Shown here: positions 10,393 through 21,653 of the stretch, piece after piece
Numbering within the stretch: position 1 is the first letter of the stretch
Layout: each line of letters starts with the position of its first letter
Assembly: GCA_029990175.1 (NCBI GenBank)
Contig: JARKIP010000065.1
Span: 5,584,501-5,648,500 of the forward strand
Length of the DNA: 64,000 nucleotides
Reading direction: 5' to 3'
Source: Petunia secreta
Lineage: Eukaryota > Streptophyta > Magnoliopsida > Solanales > Solanaceae
Made by a program: the position numbers and the translations under genes
Notes under the pieces: model-generated
The model's input: the letters and a program-made list of their open reading frames with translations, nothing else
What the model was told of the DNA's origin: nothing
Database searches by the model: none

Positions 10393-12112
10393 TATACCTT
10401 CTAGGCCTATGCAAAAGGAAAAGGAGCAAGAACCTCATCCTATGCTTGAAAGAGTGCAAACAAGAAGTACTATGATCACAACCAATGGTGGGACTAGTGC
10501 AAGAAAAGGGTTGACAATTGTCAACAAGGTGAACCCCAACCCACGAGCTCCAAAGCAAAGCGGTTCACCTACAAAGAAGAAAGAGACATCAAGTGATGAG
10601 TCTCTTAGTCCTAGATTCTGAGTTGATGTTAAAAGTCCACCTACTCCGGCTATGGGTATTCTTGGGCCTCGTCCCAACTCACCCGAATTTGAGAGACAAA
10701 AGATTGAGAGGAGTAAGGGAGTGACCGGTGACATTCCTCGAGTGGAAAAAGGAGAGGATGTGATGAGTGATGTGAGTGGGATGTCACCACCCGAATCTAC
10801 AGCCGACCTTGAAAAGAAAATGAGGGAAAAGAAAGAGGGAAAAAGAATTGAGAGTGAGGACACCCCTTATTCTAACCTTAACCCTTTGTCTTTTTCTTCT
10901 ACTTGTGTTAACTCTTGTGTAGGTACTCTTGGAGGCCAATCAATGGAGCCTCAATCATGTTCCAAGATTGATGGACAAGGTGAAGAAGATCTTCAATGTG
11001 AACTTGAAGGTGAAGGGACGATCCAAGACACTTCAACTGCATTGAGTGAGCGAGATGGCCACTCAAAGGTATGTGAAACTTCTTCCCTTGAACATGTTAC
11101 TTCCTTGTCTTATGATAGTGTTGGTGAAAACTCTATGCTAGTTGATGAATTGTGTGATTACAATGTGTTTGCAACTAGTGTAGAGTCGGTTGGTCAACTT
11201 GTGTGTGATTGTGAACCACTAGTTAAGAGGGATGACAAGCCACATCATGATGTGAGCTCGGTTTTCATTGAACATCTCACTAGTGAAGAATGTGTAGTTG
11301 ACCCTATTTGTGATCCTTGTTATGACACTCCACCTATATTTGATAAAGGGGAGGATGAGTTGAATGAATACCCCATCTTTTCCCTTGATGAATTGATTGA
11401 TAATGGTGGGCCTATGTGTTGTAGTGAGGTTGGTAGTGACCTTGAGGAGTCCCTAGTGAATGAGATGGATTGAATTGTTTTCAATGACTCCTCGGGTGAG
11501 AGTGAAGAACGTAGTCTTGATACCATGTTTTTGGGTGACTATGAATTTGAGGTACATGCTTTTACATTTCCATTGTGTGAAAATGATCTCATTTGTGGTA
11601 GCGAATTGTATCGAACTAGGATTGCTAATAGAATAGAACCTCCATGGTTTGAAAGGCTAGACTCTATGGACGATCCATTGTTTGGAACTCTAAGTGGGAT
11701 GAATGGTCTTGATATTGACTGTGTTGAACCATCTTCTAGTAGTCCTAACCTTCATTGTGTGGACTATAATGATGAAGGACCTAGTTTGGAGACCTTTCTT
11801 TGGAGTTTGCCTAGTGAGGAAGATTGTCTTGGAGTTGGATTTGGAGGTGAGGAAGTCACTCTTGATTTGTGTAAGAGTGCTTCCAAGAAGGGGAGTGGAG
11901 TATTTGATGTTAGTTGTCAATTGAACTATTTTGTTTACTCCACTCCACATGTTGATCACACCTTGAGTGTTGGACATACCAAAGCCAATGTGTCATATTG
12001 TGATAAAATTGATTTGACGGCTTGGTGTATTGGTAGTAAGCTTAGGGGTCATAGGACATTTGGTTGCTACATGTTGCATGACTTTGATCTCTTTGCTTGT
12101 TTTGAAAATTAG
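10349..12112 (+). pseudogene. E2 long acidic region of unknown function
   Basis: One reading frame spans this interval with in-frame stops at 10619-10621 and 11471-11473. The first part is basic and low-complexity (KKKE, TRST). The middle and end are acidic, with repeated short Cys/Asp-Pro phrases such as DPICDPCYDTP. The region sits where RT and integrase would lie in an autonomous element, but no YxDD, RNase H, HHCC or DDE motif is present. I do not recognise the family. The 150 kb-free comparison that would settle it is a translated search against Solanaceae repeats. Confidence 0.45.
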
Positions 12113-12340
12113 TGCTTGTTCTTGTTGAGCCAAGAATTTGTTGTCTCCTTTGGAGACATAAGATTTTTGATGGGTATTGATGCTTGGCTCTATCACAAGA
12201 GTGTGTTTTCCACACTACTTGCACTTATTCTTGTTAAGCTAACCTACTTGTGAAGTAGGAAACTTTTGTTTTGTGCTTGTTTTGAATGTAGGTCTTGATG
12301 GTTTGATTTCGAGAACGAAATCCTTTCAAGAAGGAGAGGA
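12113..12340 (+). other. E2 3' interior with integrase-tail remnant and polypurine tract
   Basis: The only readable phrase is GLISRTKSFQEGEDD at about 12295-12342, nearly identical to GLISRTKSSQEGEDD at the end of the E3 integrase. The DNA of this phrase contains the polypurine tract AAGAAGGAGAGGA that primes plus-strand synthesis. Its survival in E2 is thus explained by function at the nucleic-acid level. Confidence 0.8.
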
Positions 12341-13096
12341 TGATAACCTCAAATCGAGCTTAGAGGACTTACCATCAAGAGCCGGGATTGGAGGATGCCA
12401 AGGACTTGAAGTCAAGAGCTTTGGAAGTATTTCGGATGGCTTCAGCTCTAGGCCCCACGCCTAAGGAGGAGGAGGGAGGCCCAGCACATCCAGGCGCCCC
12501 ACCTAGTCCAGGCGCCCCGCCTAGTGACCTCACTGGACAAGGATGCAAATTGCACAGGCGCCCCGCCTAGCCAAGGCCCCGCCTAGCTAGGCGCCCCGCC
12601 TAGCAGGCCCCCACCTGCAGGAGGCCTCCTGCATCTAGGCGCCCCTCCCAGACCATGCACAAGCCAGGCGCCCCTCCCAGCTACTGGATTTATGCTTCTT
12701 TTACTGTTTTGCCCTACGTGGCCTATTTGGTGAACCTTATTAGTAAGGGTAGTTTAGTCATTGTGCAAGCTTGGGAAACACTATAAATAGCTATTCTTAG
12801 CCTATTTTGAAGTAGTTAATGTTGAATTGAGAGAATAGGAGATAGAATAGGCTTGGCCATTCTTGTTGAAGCTTGGCTTCATGTATCTCTTACGTTGAAT
12901 CCATGGTGGATCACCACTAGTGTGAGTCCCGTTTAATGGTTCAAGTCTCTTCTCCCTTTTGAATCAATCTATGTGTTTTAGTTTGATTCATTCTTTTCTG
13001 CTATTTTCTGTTCTTCCCCATCCCTATTTCTTGGTTATCGTGTCTTAATTGCTTCCGCCTCTATTTTACTTGCTTTCGCGATTTTGAGTCTTATCA
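12341..13096 (+). repeat. E2 3' LTR (756 bp)
   Basis: It matches 7132-7942 with TG...CA ends, a TATA box CTATAAATAG at 12781-12790 and a shorter GGCGCC array at about 12490-12680. It is followed by the right ATTTG duplication (13097-13101). Confidence 0.93.
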
Positions 13097-14466
13097 ATTT
13101 GGCTATGCTTTTATATCAACTCCACCCTTGCCCTTGTAAGTTTCTCAAATAACTCTATCGTCTTGTTTTGTCTTTGCTAGTCGATAGTGATATGCTTCCA
13201 AATGCTTAGGGAGTTCCCAGGTTTGTCATATGATGATGGCTTTATTATTGTGCATTTACCTCTCCTTTTCAAGTTGAATTGGCTTGCCTATTTTGGTTGT
13301 TGTGCACAAGTCTTTGCTACATCCCTTGCTTTCTAATTCCTTATTGTCTTCCACTAGCCTTTTGACTATCGTTTAGATCATGACAGGAGCAAGTTCGGAA
13401 AATTCCCTGGATCACAGTCATGTATTGCAGATGGTGTGATTGTGTAGACAGGTGCAACACAGATGATCCTTGGATATTGGTGTCAAAAAGTTCTTGAGGT
13501 GAGTCATGTGTGCCTTTGACCAACATTTTCTTGCTTTGTCAATTTTTTCTCCATGTGCATAGTGCTTGCTGGAACAATTGAGGTGCTGGGACGATAAGCC
13601 CGGTAGTTTCCAATATCTCGAACGATTGAGTGTGGGATTTGGCTAGTTGAGCATAGTTTATTTTCGGTCTTTGGTTTGTATCAGGGCGAGGCCTAGGAGG
13701 GTACGGTGGTGCATTTCGTTAGTTGGGTTGAGTGTTTGCTGGTATAGTAGACGATTTGGTGCTAGGATGTGGAGTGTAGGTCGAGTAGGCTGAGTGTTTT
13801 GTAAATTGGATAATCATGTGGTATGTAAGAGTAGGGATAAAATGGTGGCGGCGTTTGATAATAGTGGTTTAAAGTAGGGTCTTGAATGGTTGCAGCAAAG
13901 GAGACTTTATCTTCTTTTGAAAAGGCTCATATTTCCAGACTGGATAGCCTTATTAGTAGCTTGTCGTGCAGCAGAGATATTGTAGAGAGAGGAGAGGGCT
14001 GGTGGGAATTGCTGTGAAAAACATTCGGAAAATCCTTAACAGATGCACTTGCTTAACCATATCTTTTGCCTTGGTATTCAACTCAAACCAACCCTTTGGG
14101 TAGTAGATTTGAGTTTGGGTAGTGAGTTAGAGACAGTTTGGACATGCGAAGGTTTTAGATATCAGGATTTGGGCATAGAGTAGGGAGAGGAGGTGCCTTG
14201 GTAGGAGATTGAATTCAGGAAGGGATTCGCTTAGGTAGAAAAAGACTTAGAACAACAGATAAATTCATGCAATGCCTACATATCAAATAAGAATGCATCC
14301 TATAATGCGAAGGATCGTTTAACGCATGATGATTCGAAAAGTGATTTGTGCCACATATATCATTTCTCTTGCTAACAAAATGCGAAACCTAAAAGATGAT
14401 ATTGCATTTATTGGACTTTTGTTATGTTGGCTGATATTGAAATAGTGCAAAAGGTGTAAAACATTG

Positions 14467-15903
14467 CTAGGAGATTAGATCAGGGCCACGTGAACATCTT
14501 TCATGCTGATCCACCCCAGAAGATTCTTCTTCTTCTTCAGATGAGTCTCCCTCGAACAAGCTTGCTTCTGATGAGTCTCCCTGGAAGATGATGTTGTTTG
14601 TACCAATTAAGAGCCAGGATATGTCAAATATGAAGTTCTTCAACATTTTCCAAGTTTTTCTTCCTTTCTCCTCTATTCCTTTATCATTCACAGTGTTCAT
14701 TCCCTCGTTGGCCCGTACACCAATAGACTCTATGAGTTTTGTCAAGAGTTCTGCCTTACTGCGCCATTTGCCCTTTTCTTTCTCCTTTGCTTCGGCCAAA
14801 CTTTGCTTCTTTGCTATTTTCCCTCGTGCCCTTGCCAGTTGTTTGCGTAGCTTCTTGCACTTGGTTTCAAACTCATCAGCATTTCTTTTCCTTTTTGTTG
14901 CTGCTCTTTGTTGGACTGCCCTTGCTATGTCTTTCCGAAGCCACTCTGGATAGTCTCCATCATAGCCAGCATCAAACCTGTCTCGTCAAATAGTCTCGAT
15001 TCCCATTCGTTGCCTTTCTTTCCAAAGTTCTAATATCTTGTCTTTGAACGGTATCACTCCTCCGAGAATATTTGCTTTGAAACTTCTGATGTCTGCAATT
15101 TGGGGTACAATATGTTTTCTCCCTGTTTGTCTAAGTGCCCTTAAAGGAGTGTATGGGTAAACTCCTCTAAAACCCACTAAGACAAGAAAAGAAGCTCTTT
15201 CAGATCTTGTGATTACTATTGTGCTGGGAAAGTAATCAAACATCCATTGTATTCTTTCAGATGTCAATTCACAGCACATGTGGTTCCAACCGTTGGTAGT
15301 TGTTGGCTGGTTCTATTTCTCGAGAGTGTTGTCCATGCGGGCGGTATGAGATAAGATGCAGTTTTCTCTTGGTATGGAATGGAAATCTTTCTCTGTGCTA
15401 TCCATCTTTTACAAATGCTCCATCAGCCAAATTTTTAAAAGCAAATTGCAACCTTCAAAGAAACCAGCACCCTTCTTGCATCTTTCTAAAGCACGGTTTA
15501 TCTCTGCGATGATCATAGATACCAAGGTATATTTCTTGCTAATGTCGTTGAGTAAGGCATCAGCAATTGAAATCATGCGAACACCAACTCGTCCTTTGTG
15601 TTGTAGAAACACGACAGTCCCAAAAAAGCTGGTGACAAAAGCAAGTACCCTCCGCTCCTGCCAATCTGCCTGGTTAATGCTGAAATAGTCCTCGGATTCT
15701 TGAAATGCTTCTCCATACCCAAATTTGATGTAGAGGGAAGTCAAAGAAATTCTCGACTGCCTTACGTTGCCTATGCATAATTCAGGTTTAAACCTTACCG
15801 CTTCGAAGGACTCCTCGGCTGTAATGTTTCTACGTGTCAAAATCTCATCACTTTGAAATGGAAGTTGAGCCAATCCGCCTATTTCTTCTAGCAATGGTGT
15901 CAA
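14467..15903 (-). pseudogene. EB DUF7745 / plant-mobile-domain-like ORF (broken)
   Basis: Three minus-strand fragments (15903-15409, 15279-14986, 14799-14467) follow the 488-residue EA ORF at 56623-58089 in order. The clearest matches are TSFFGTVVF against ISFFGTLIF, MIIAEINRALERCKKG against MILAEMLRALTNCRKKG, GFFEGCNLLLKIWLMEHL against YFEGSNLLLQLWAMEHLF, and YPYTPLRALRQTGRKHIVPQ against the LHHYAPLRVLRQFG block. The last fragment ends in a Glu/Ser-rich tail. Stops and frame changes separate the pieces. Its place directly after the PBS and leader is the same as in EA. Confidence 0.7.
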
Positions 15904-16384
15904 CTCTACATTTCCAAAGTGAAAGACTGCATGGTCTGTATCCTAATAATGTACTGCTGCTTATATCATCCCTTCCACTGCAGTGTGCTCCATTAGTGAA
16001 ATCATATTCCCCAACACCATTTTGACTTGGTATTTTTTTATTTATGCTTAGGTTTCCTCACCAATCTTTTAGTAACTGAGGGACTCCAGTAACCAGGTCG
16101 AATGTTCTAGTGGCATGATCTTTTGGAAAAGGTGAAGGACGATAGGAAAAGGGAGAAGAAAAATGCCTAACATTCACTTTATTGCAAGCAAAATGATCAA
16201 CGTGTGGCATAAGCTTTTGAAAACAATACAACAGAGAATATGAAGAGATGAGCCGTTGTGGGTTGAGAACCCTTTAGACACTTTAGACGGAAGTTTCTAA
16301 TAGACTTTTGACAAGCCAAGGATGTCAAGTCCTTATGTAATGCTTAAAGGATAAATGTACGTTATGTGTCATCCCATCTATCAA

Positions 16385-16795
16385 GCGGTCATTTCTTCTT
16401 CAAATGAGCTTTTAAAGCCTCTTCGGTTACCATTTAAGCCTTTGAATAGCATTGAATACATAATTATTCCAATCCTTTAGAAATAAACGGTCGTTTCTGA
16501 TTCTATTTGGGCTTTTAATGCCTCTTAGGTTACCTTCGTGCTTTTGAATGGCATTGAATATAGAATAATTCTGACTATTTATAAATAAAAAATCATTTCT
16601 GATTCAATTTGGCCTTTTAATGCCTCTAAGGTTACGTTCGTGCCTTTGAATGGCATTGAATATAGAATGATTCCAACTGTTTATGAATAAACAATCATTT
16701 CTGATTCAATTTGGCTTTTGACGCCTATTAGGTAACCTTTGTGCCTTTGAATGGCATTGAATGCAGAACAATGCTAATAAACGGTCCACATTTAT
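16385..16795. repeat. About four tandem copies of a ~102-bp unit in EB leader
   Basis: The phrase GCCTCT(T/A)AGGTTAC...TTTGAATGGCATTGAATA recurs with its GGTTA/GGTAA core at about 16426, 16528, 16630 and 16731, so the period is 101-103 bp. The copies are diverged. No ORF crosses them. Confidence 0.8.
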
Positions 16796-16999
16796 ACGTT
16801 TAATCCTTTGAGCAAATGCAAAATAAATCATGTTCAACGCTCTTTGGGGGTTAAAACCCGTTTGGATTGTTTGAACATGTTGGCCTATTGGACTTGGCAA
16901 CAAGTCGACTAATGATATGTCAAGATGCATGATTCCAAGCGTTGCTATTAAGGAATGGAGTTAGCTAGAGCAGGGTTTATGATCCTCCCAAGCGGATGA

Positions 17000-17640
17000 C
17001 TCGGGAGCGGGAATGTCTCGGACCAAATAGATTTCAAGGCATTCCCCCTAAAGGAATTTTTTTTGAGGGAAGAGGTGGTTATAACCACCGTATTTTCAAC
17101 GCACGATTTAGAAGTTGTCAGGAGTGGCAGAAGGTATGGGCGCTATGCGCAAGCTTAAATATGCGCCAATTTTGAAAGAAATGCACTAGTTTTGAAAGAA
17201 ATGCACATGTTTTCTAAAAATTCTTAAGTATCGTAAATATGCACATATGGAAATATTTCACAAAATAAGCTTTAAAAAGATTGAGTAAAAAAAGAAAAAA
17301 AAACAAACTAGTTAGTTTCAAAAAAAATAGGATAATAGAAACTAGGCAATAAAAAATTACAAAAATAATTATGACGTGAAATTGTTTTAAAGAAAAAGAT
17401 TTAGCAAAATTATGGAAGATTTGAAAATGGTTGAAGTGTGGGACGTGTTGTACTATCCTAAAAGAACATTCCAAGAGTTAAGTAATCTAGACAAGGATAT
17501 GGTTCCCCCAGGCGGACAGTGGGAACGTTTGGAATTGTTGGTTGTATCATGGACCAACTAGATTCCAAACCATTCTCCCTAAAGGATTTTTTAAGAGTGA
17601 AACGGCAATGAGATCCACGTAACCATTTATGGTGTGTGCA
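17000..17640. repeat. Two diverged copies of a leader segment in EB
   Basis: The blocks at about 16975-17070 and 17495-17600 share GACCAA(A/C)TAGATT(T/C)C and ATTC(C/T)CCCTAAAGGA with similar surroundings, about 530 bp apart. Between them the DNA is AT-rich and holds nothing recognisable. Confidence 0.6.
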
Positions 17641-17862
17641 AGTGTAAACTTTCAAGGAGTGGAGGAAATGTGAGTGACATAAACAATAAAAAAGAAAATA
17701 ACCAAGCAATTAAATAATAGTGCGCCAAAATTTGAATATTTAAAAATGACTTTTATCCTGCAAAAAAGGAAAGGAAAAAAATTTAGTCTCGAAATAAATG
17801 GCAAGAAAATAAAGCAAGTAAAGAATCCCAATTTAAAGTCCGTTATGGTTAGAAACTTGATA

Positions 17863-17880
17863 TCCCCAGCAGAGTCGCCA
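17863..17880 (-). other. EB primer binding site
   Basis: The plus strand reads TCCCCAGCAGAGTCGCCA, one base different from the EA site (TCCCCAGCGGAGTCGCCA), and both are three bases from an LTR end beginning TGT(T/C)G. Tat/Ogre-type elements are known to use a tRNA-Arg primer; I assign it only by analogy. Confidence 0.65.
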
Positions 17881-17883
17881 TTC

Positions 17884-18440
17884 TGTCGCATCCTATTTTT
17901 CTCCAAACTGGTTAAAGTTCGAAATAGGGCCCGACTTATTGGAACTCATAGATAAAGAGCTGGAGTTGCCACCTAACATATTTTTTGACATATTAGGGCA
18001 CCTACTTTGTTTCTAGCCAATTTTACAATTAACTCCGAAACTTAGTCTACGAACTAGAAATTCTAGGTAAGAGCTCAAGTTAACCCGAGAGGAAGGTGTT
18101 AGGCACCTCTCAGGCTCCACCAAATGTGGTTACTGGCTGGACTAAATAATTGATATTCTAAAGCGAATGATTAAGCTAACTAAGCAATAGAATATTTTGA
18201 ATATTAAACTATAGTACACTATTTAAATAAAAGTAATAAATATTCATCTCTTCTAATGACTAAGCTTTCTCCAAATGTGCCTTGCAAAATAAACAAACAA
18301 GTTAGTAAGGATGGCAAACAAAATTGATAAAACGAATTTAGATGAAGTCAATAAGTTTTAATATTTTTGTCCTTTTTCGAAACGGTCGTCTTTTTGTAAT
18401 TCCACCACGATGTTCCTCGCAAAATGTATAAAAAGATATG
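17884..18440 (-). repeat. EB 5' LTR remnant
   Basis: On the plus strand it begins TGTCGCATCC after the PBS. It carries phrases typical of this LTR family, such as GGAGTTGCCACCTAAC and AAGGTGTTAGGCACC. It becomes unrecognisable before the AT-rich tract at 18440-18590. Confidence 0.55.
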
Positions 18441-18594
18441 AATCAGTATAATAGAAAATAGAGTAAAAAATAGATAAAGTAATCAATAATAACGATAATA
18501 ATAGTAATAAAATATTAGTGATGATAACCATAATAAGAATAATAAAAAATTATAGTAATAATAATAAGTGAAAATAATAATAAAAGGACTTTCT
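18440..18594. repeat. AT-rich TAA/AAT trinucleotide tract
   Basis: Irregular runs of AATAATAATA and related trinucleotides join the EB LTR remnant to the Tekay-like fragment. The tract makes the short Tyr/Leu-rich ORF tail at 18483-18600 spurious. Confidence 0.85.
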
Positions 18595-21170
18595 TCTGAG
18601 TTATGAGCCTCGCAAAGCATTGACTGCCTCAGATCTCTGATATCAGGGACATAGAGTTGGCCATTAAATCGAAGAATACCATCTGAGTCAAGCTCGAAGT
18701 AAGGAACTCCTGCACTAAGGACGCGACCACGAAACTCCTGCAAATGAGGATCCTTGAACTGTCTTCCCTTAATCTGACTCATTAAGGAAGACTCGGCTAC
18801 AATACATGCCAAGACTCGGCAGGAGTCTGGGCGAAGAAATCTCACTCTTGAGCCGCCAAAGGACTGCAACTCTCAGGCCAAAAGTTGCATGTTAGCATAA
18901 AGAAAATCCATGTTGCTACCACATTTGCCTTCCCAGGATGATAGCAGATAGTGAGATCATAATCTTATATTAATTCAAGCCACCTTTGCTGCCAGCCATT
19001 AAGATCCTTCTGAGAGAGAAGACACTTCAAGCTCTTATGATCAATATACACCTCACAAGACTTGCCATAAAGTTAGTCCCTCCAAATCTTCAGAGCGAAG
19101 ACCACAGCTGCCAACTCTAGATCATGATTCTGATAATGCTTCTCATTCGGCTTCAGCTATATAGAAACATAAGAAATCACCCTCCCCTGCTGCATAAAAA
19201 TACATCCAAGACCACACGAGATGCATCACAATAAACTACAAACTCACCAGTGTCAGAAGGAAGGGATAGCACTGGAGCTGAAGTCAACAAGGCCTTGAGC
19301 TTCTGGAAGCTCGCCTCACACTCATCAGACCATCGAAACTGAGTTGCCTTCTGGGTCAGGCAAATCAGGGGAGCTGTAATAGTGGAAATCTTCTCCATGA
19401 ACCTCAAATAATAGCCTACCAGGCCAAGAAAGCTGCAAATCTCCGTCGGCGAGGTAGGACGAGGCCAGTTCTACACCGCCTTAATCTTCTTCGGATCAAC
19501 CTAGATACCCTCACTGGATACCACGTGACCCAAGAAAGCCGTAGAATCAAGCCAAAACTCACATTTCAAGAACTTGGCATAAGACTTACGATCACGGAGG
19601 GTCTGAAGAATACCATGTCAAGAACTTGGCATAACCCTCACTGGATACTATGTCCCTCGTGATTGCGAGAATAGATAAGAATGTCATCGATGAAGACAAT
19701 GATAAAAGAATGGATGAACGACTTAAACACCTGGTTCATGAGATCTATAAAGGCTGTAGGGACATTAGTCAGCCCAAAAGACATAAATAGGAACTCGTAA
19801 TAGCCGTAACGAGTCCTAAAAGCAGTCTTCAGGAGATCTGACCCCCGAATCTTCAACTGATGATAACCAGACTGCAAATCAATCTTAGAATAGAATTTGG
19901 CACCCTGCAACTTATCAAACAAATCATCAATACAATGCAAGAGGTACTTATTCTTGATGGCGATCTTATTTAGCTTTCGATAATCAATATACATTCGCCT
20001 AGTCCCATCCTTCTTCTTCACGAATAGAATAGGAGCACCACAAGGAGAAATAGTCGGCCTAATGAACCCCTTATCAAGCAAAGCCTATAATTGCTCCTTC
20101 AGCTCCTTCTACTCTGAGGGAGCCATGCGATAAGGAGGGAAATAGGCTAAGTTCTAGGCACTATATCAATGCCAAACTCGATCTCTCGATCGGGAGAAAG
20201 TCCTTGCAAATCATCTGGAAACACATTAGGGAACTCCCTCGCAACATGAATAGAATCGAGAGATGGAATCTCCACAGTGGTATCTCGAACCATGGCAAGA
20301 TACGCTGAACACGCTTTAACTATCATCTGTTTTTCCTTCACGAAAGAAATAACACGCCCCGTAGGTGGCAATTGAGAACCCTACCACACTACCAGCACTA
20401 AGCTAGGAAGTGATAATCGAATAGACTTGGCATGACAATATAGAGTGGCGTAGCACGACCCCTACCAATTCATGCCAATAATGACATCAAAGTTGACCAT
20501 ATCCAAAACCAGAAGGTCTACCAGGGTCTCAAGGATATGGTACAAGATTGATAAACTCGATCCACAACAATAATGTCTCCAATATGAGTAAAAACACAAA
20601 AGAGCTCACGGAGATGCATATAATAAACACGAAAACCCGATGCAAAATAAGGCGATATATATGATAGATCCTCGATCCACCACAGAATATATATCTCAAC
20701 CACAAAAAGATAAGGTATGAGTAATAACAGTTGAGGATGCCACAGCATCCTGCCTGGCTAGCAATGTATATTGTTGTCTTTACGGTTGAGTTGAGCTGCC
20801 ACTTTGAGAACCACCTCTGGAGGAACCACCAGAACCATGACTACGACCTCTGCTAGTCAGTGGGGCACCTCTAGCTAGTTGAGACCCAGAAGAAACACCC
20901 TGAGGTTGCTGTTGTATAGCTGCCGGAGGGCGAGGGAAAGGACGACAACTATCCTGCTGATAAAGATAAGGGAAATTCTTCTATATGATACCGTAGATCC
21001 TGAAAGATAAATCACCTTGGAGCAAATCTATGCTAATCAAATTGAAACTGATCTCGGGGGTGAAACCGAAACTGACCCTAAGAAGAAGCAAGTGCGTTGA
21101 GAAAAAACCACGCGCCTGAGGCTGAACTGGCCTTACAGGTTGTTTGCACAGTGTCTACAAAATAGCTCGA
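18595..21170 (-). pseudogene. Tekay/Del-like Ty3/gypsy gag-pol fragment
   Basis: The minus strand reads, from right to left: a gag C-terminal Gly/Ser/Gln-rich region (about 21130-20800), a broken protease with INFDVIIGMNW-like codons (about 20470), a protease-RT linker (20371-20147), RT (20081-19638; SPCGAPILFVKKKDG, SKIDLQSGYHQLKI, IVFIDDILIYS), the start of RNase H (19407-19177; WSDECEASFQKLK), and the N-terminal integrase region (18869-18600; FNGQLYVPDIRDLRQSMLCEAHN). It breaks off inside the integrase zinc finger. The RT active site is F-I-D-D. No LTR is seen on either side, so this is a truncated internal fragment with many stops and frameshifts. Confidence 0.85.
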
Positions 21171-21581
21171 TTCGCCGCACATTGTCAAGCCATGACTATC
21201 TAGGAAAGTCATTAATGTTTCTTCTACGTTCTCTTTTCACAAAACCTTTCTTTGATGAATTTGTACAATTATGATATACTATAATATTATGGGAAGACAA
21301 TAATGAATAAAAGATCTTCTTATTAATTAAAATTGTAGCGTTAATTAATTTCCTTATAGCTTTTTATAGTGTAATTAAAGCACGGAAAATCAGAAGTAGA
21401 TTACAGTATCAATAGATTCACTAGAGGCAATTGAGGCAATTAAAATTTTTGACGTAAGTACTTCTCAATTTAAGATTCTCCAAGTAAAAACGTTTTTATA
21501 GGAAAATATGTAAAATTACCTAGTAACATTAGTTCATTATCCAATATATAATATTTCCTTTTGCGTGCAAATCTTTTGTGC
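21171..21581. other. Upstream region of the defensin-like gene
   Basis: AT-rich DNA without coding potential. Nothing was recognised except the promoter elements near the gene. Confidence 0.5.
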
Positions 21582-21589
21582 TATATAAT
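21582..21589 (+). promoter_or_regulatory. TATA box of the defensin-like gene
   Basis: TATATAAT lies 65-72 bp before the start codon at 21654. This leaves room for a transcription start near 21610-21620 and a short 5' untranslated region. A second AT-rich stretch (ATATATAATATT, about 21544) is another possibility. Confidence 0.5.
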
Positions 21590-21653
21590 GACGATAAGCA
21601 TCTTCATAATTCAGACAAAGTGCAGCCTTCAGAATCAATTTAGTCATCACAAG

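Larger units (their letters stand above)
7132..13096 (+). mobile_element. E2: complete non-autonomous LTR retrotransposon (no RT or integrase)
   Basis: The element is bounded by perfect 5-bp duplications ATTTG at 7127-7131 and 13097-13101. LTRs are 7132-7942 and 12341-13096, both TGATAA...TTATCA. A tRNA-iMet-type primer binding site (TGGTATCAGAGC) is at 7946-7957 and a polypurine tract at 12328-12340. The 4.4-kb interior encodes an acidic Asp/Gly/Tyr-rich region, a retropepsin-like region and a long acidic region. No reverse transcriptase, RNase H or integrase motif is seen in any frame. The leader matches E1 and the 3' polypurine segment matches E3, so CRM-like elements are the likely source of enzymes (inference). 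Confidence 0.9.
13102..18590 (-). mobile_element. EB: decayed Tat/Ogre-like LTR element remnant
   Basis: Reading on the minus strand, the order is 5' LTR start at 17884, a 3-nt spacer, a PBS at 17863-17880, a repeat-rich leader (16380-17650), a broken DUF7745-like ORF (15903-14467), then a region whose minus-strand translation near 13700-13900 is rich in Pro, Tyr and Ser, as before a Tat-type gag. The PBS and the adjacent LTR phrase GGAGTTGCCACCTAAC match those of EA. No pol domain is seen. The right part of the LTR is lost against the AT-rich tract at about 18440-18590. Confidence 0.65.
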
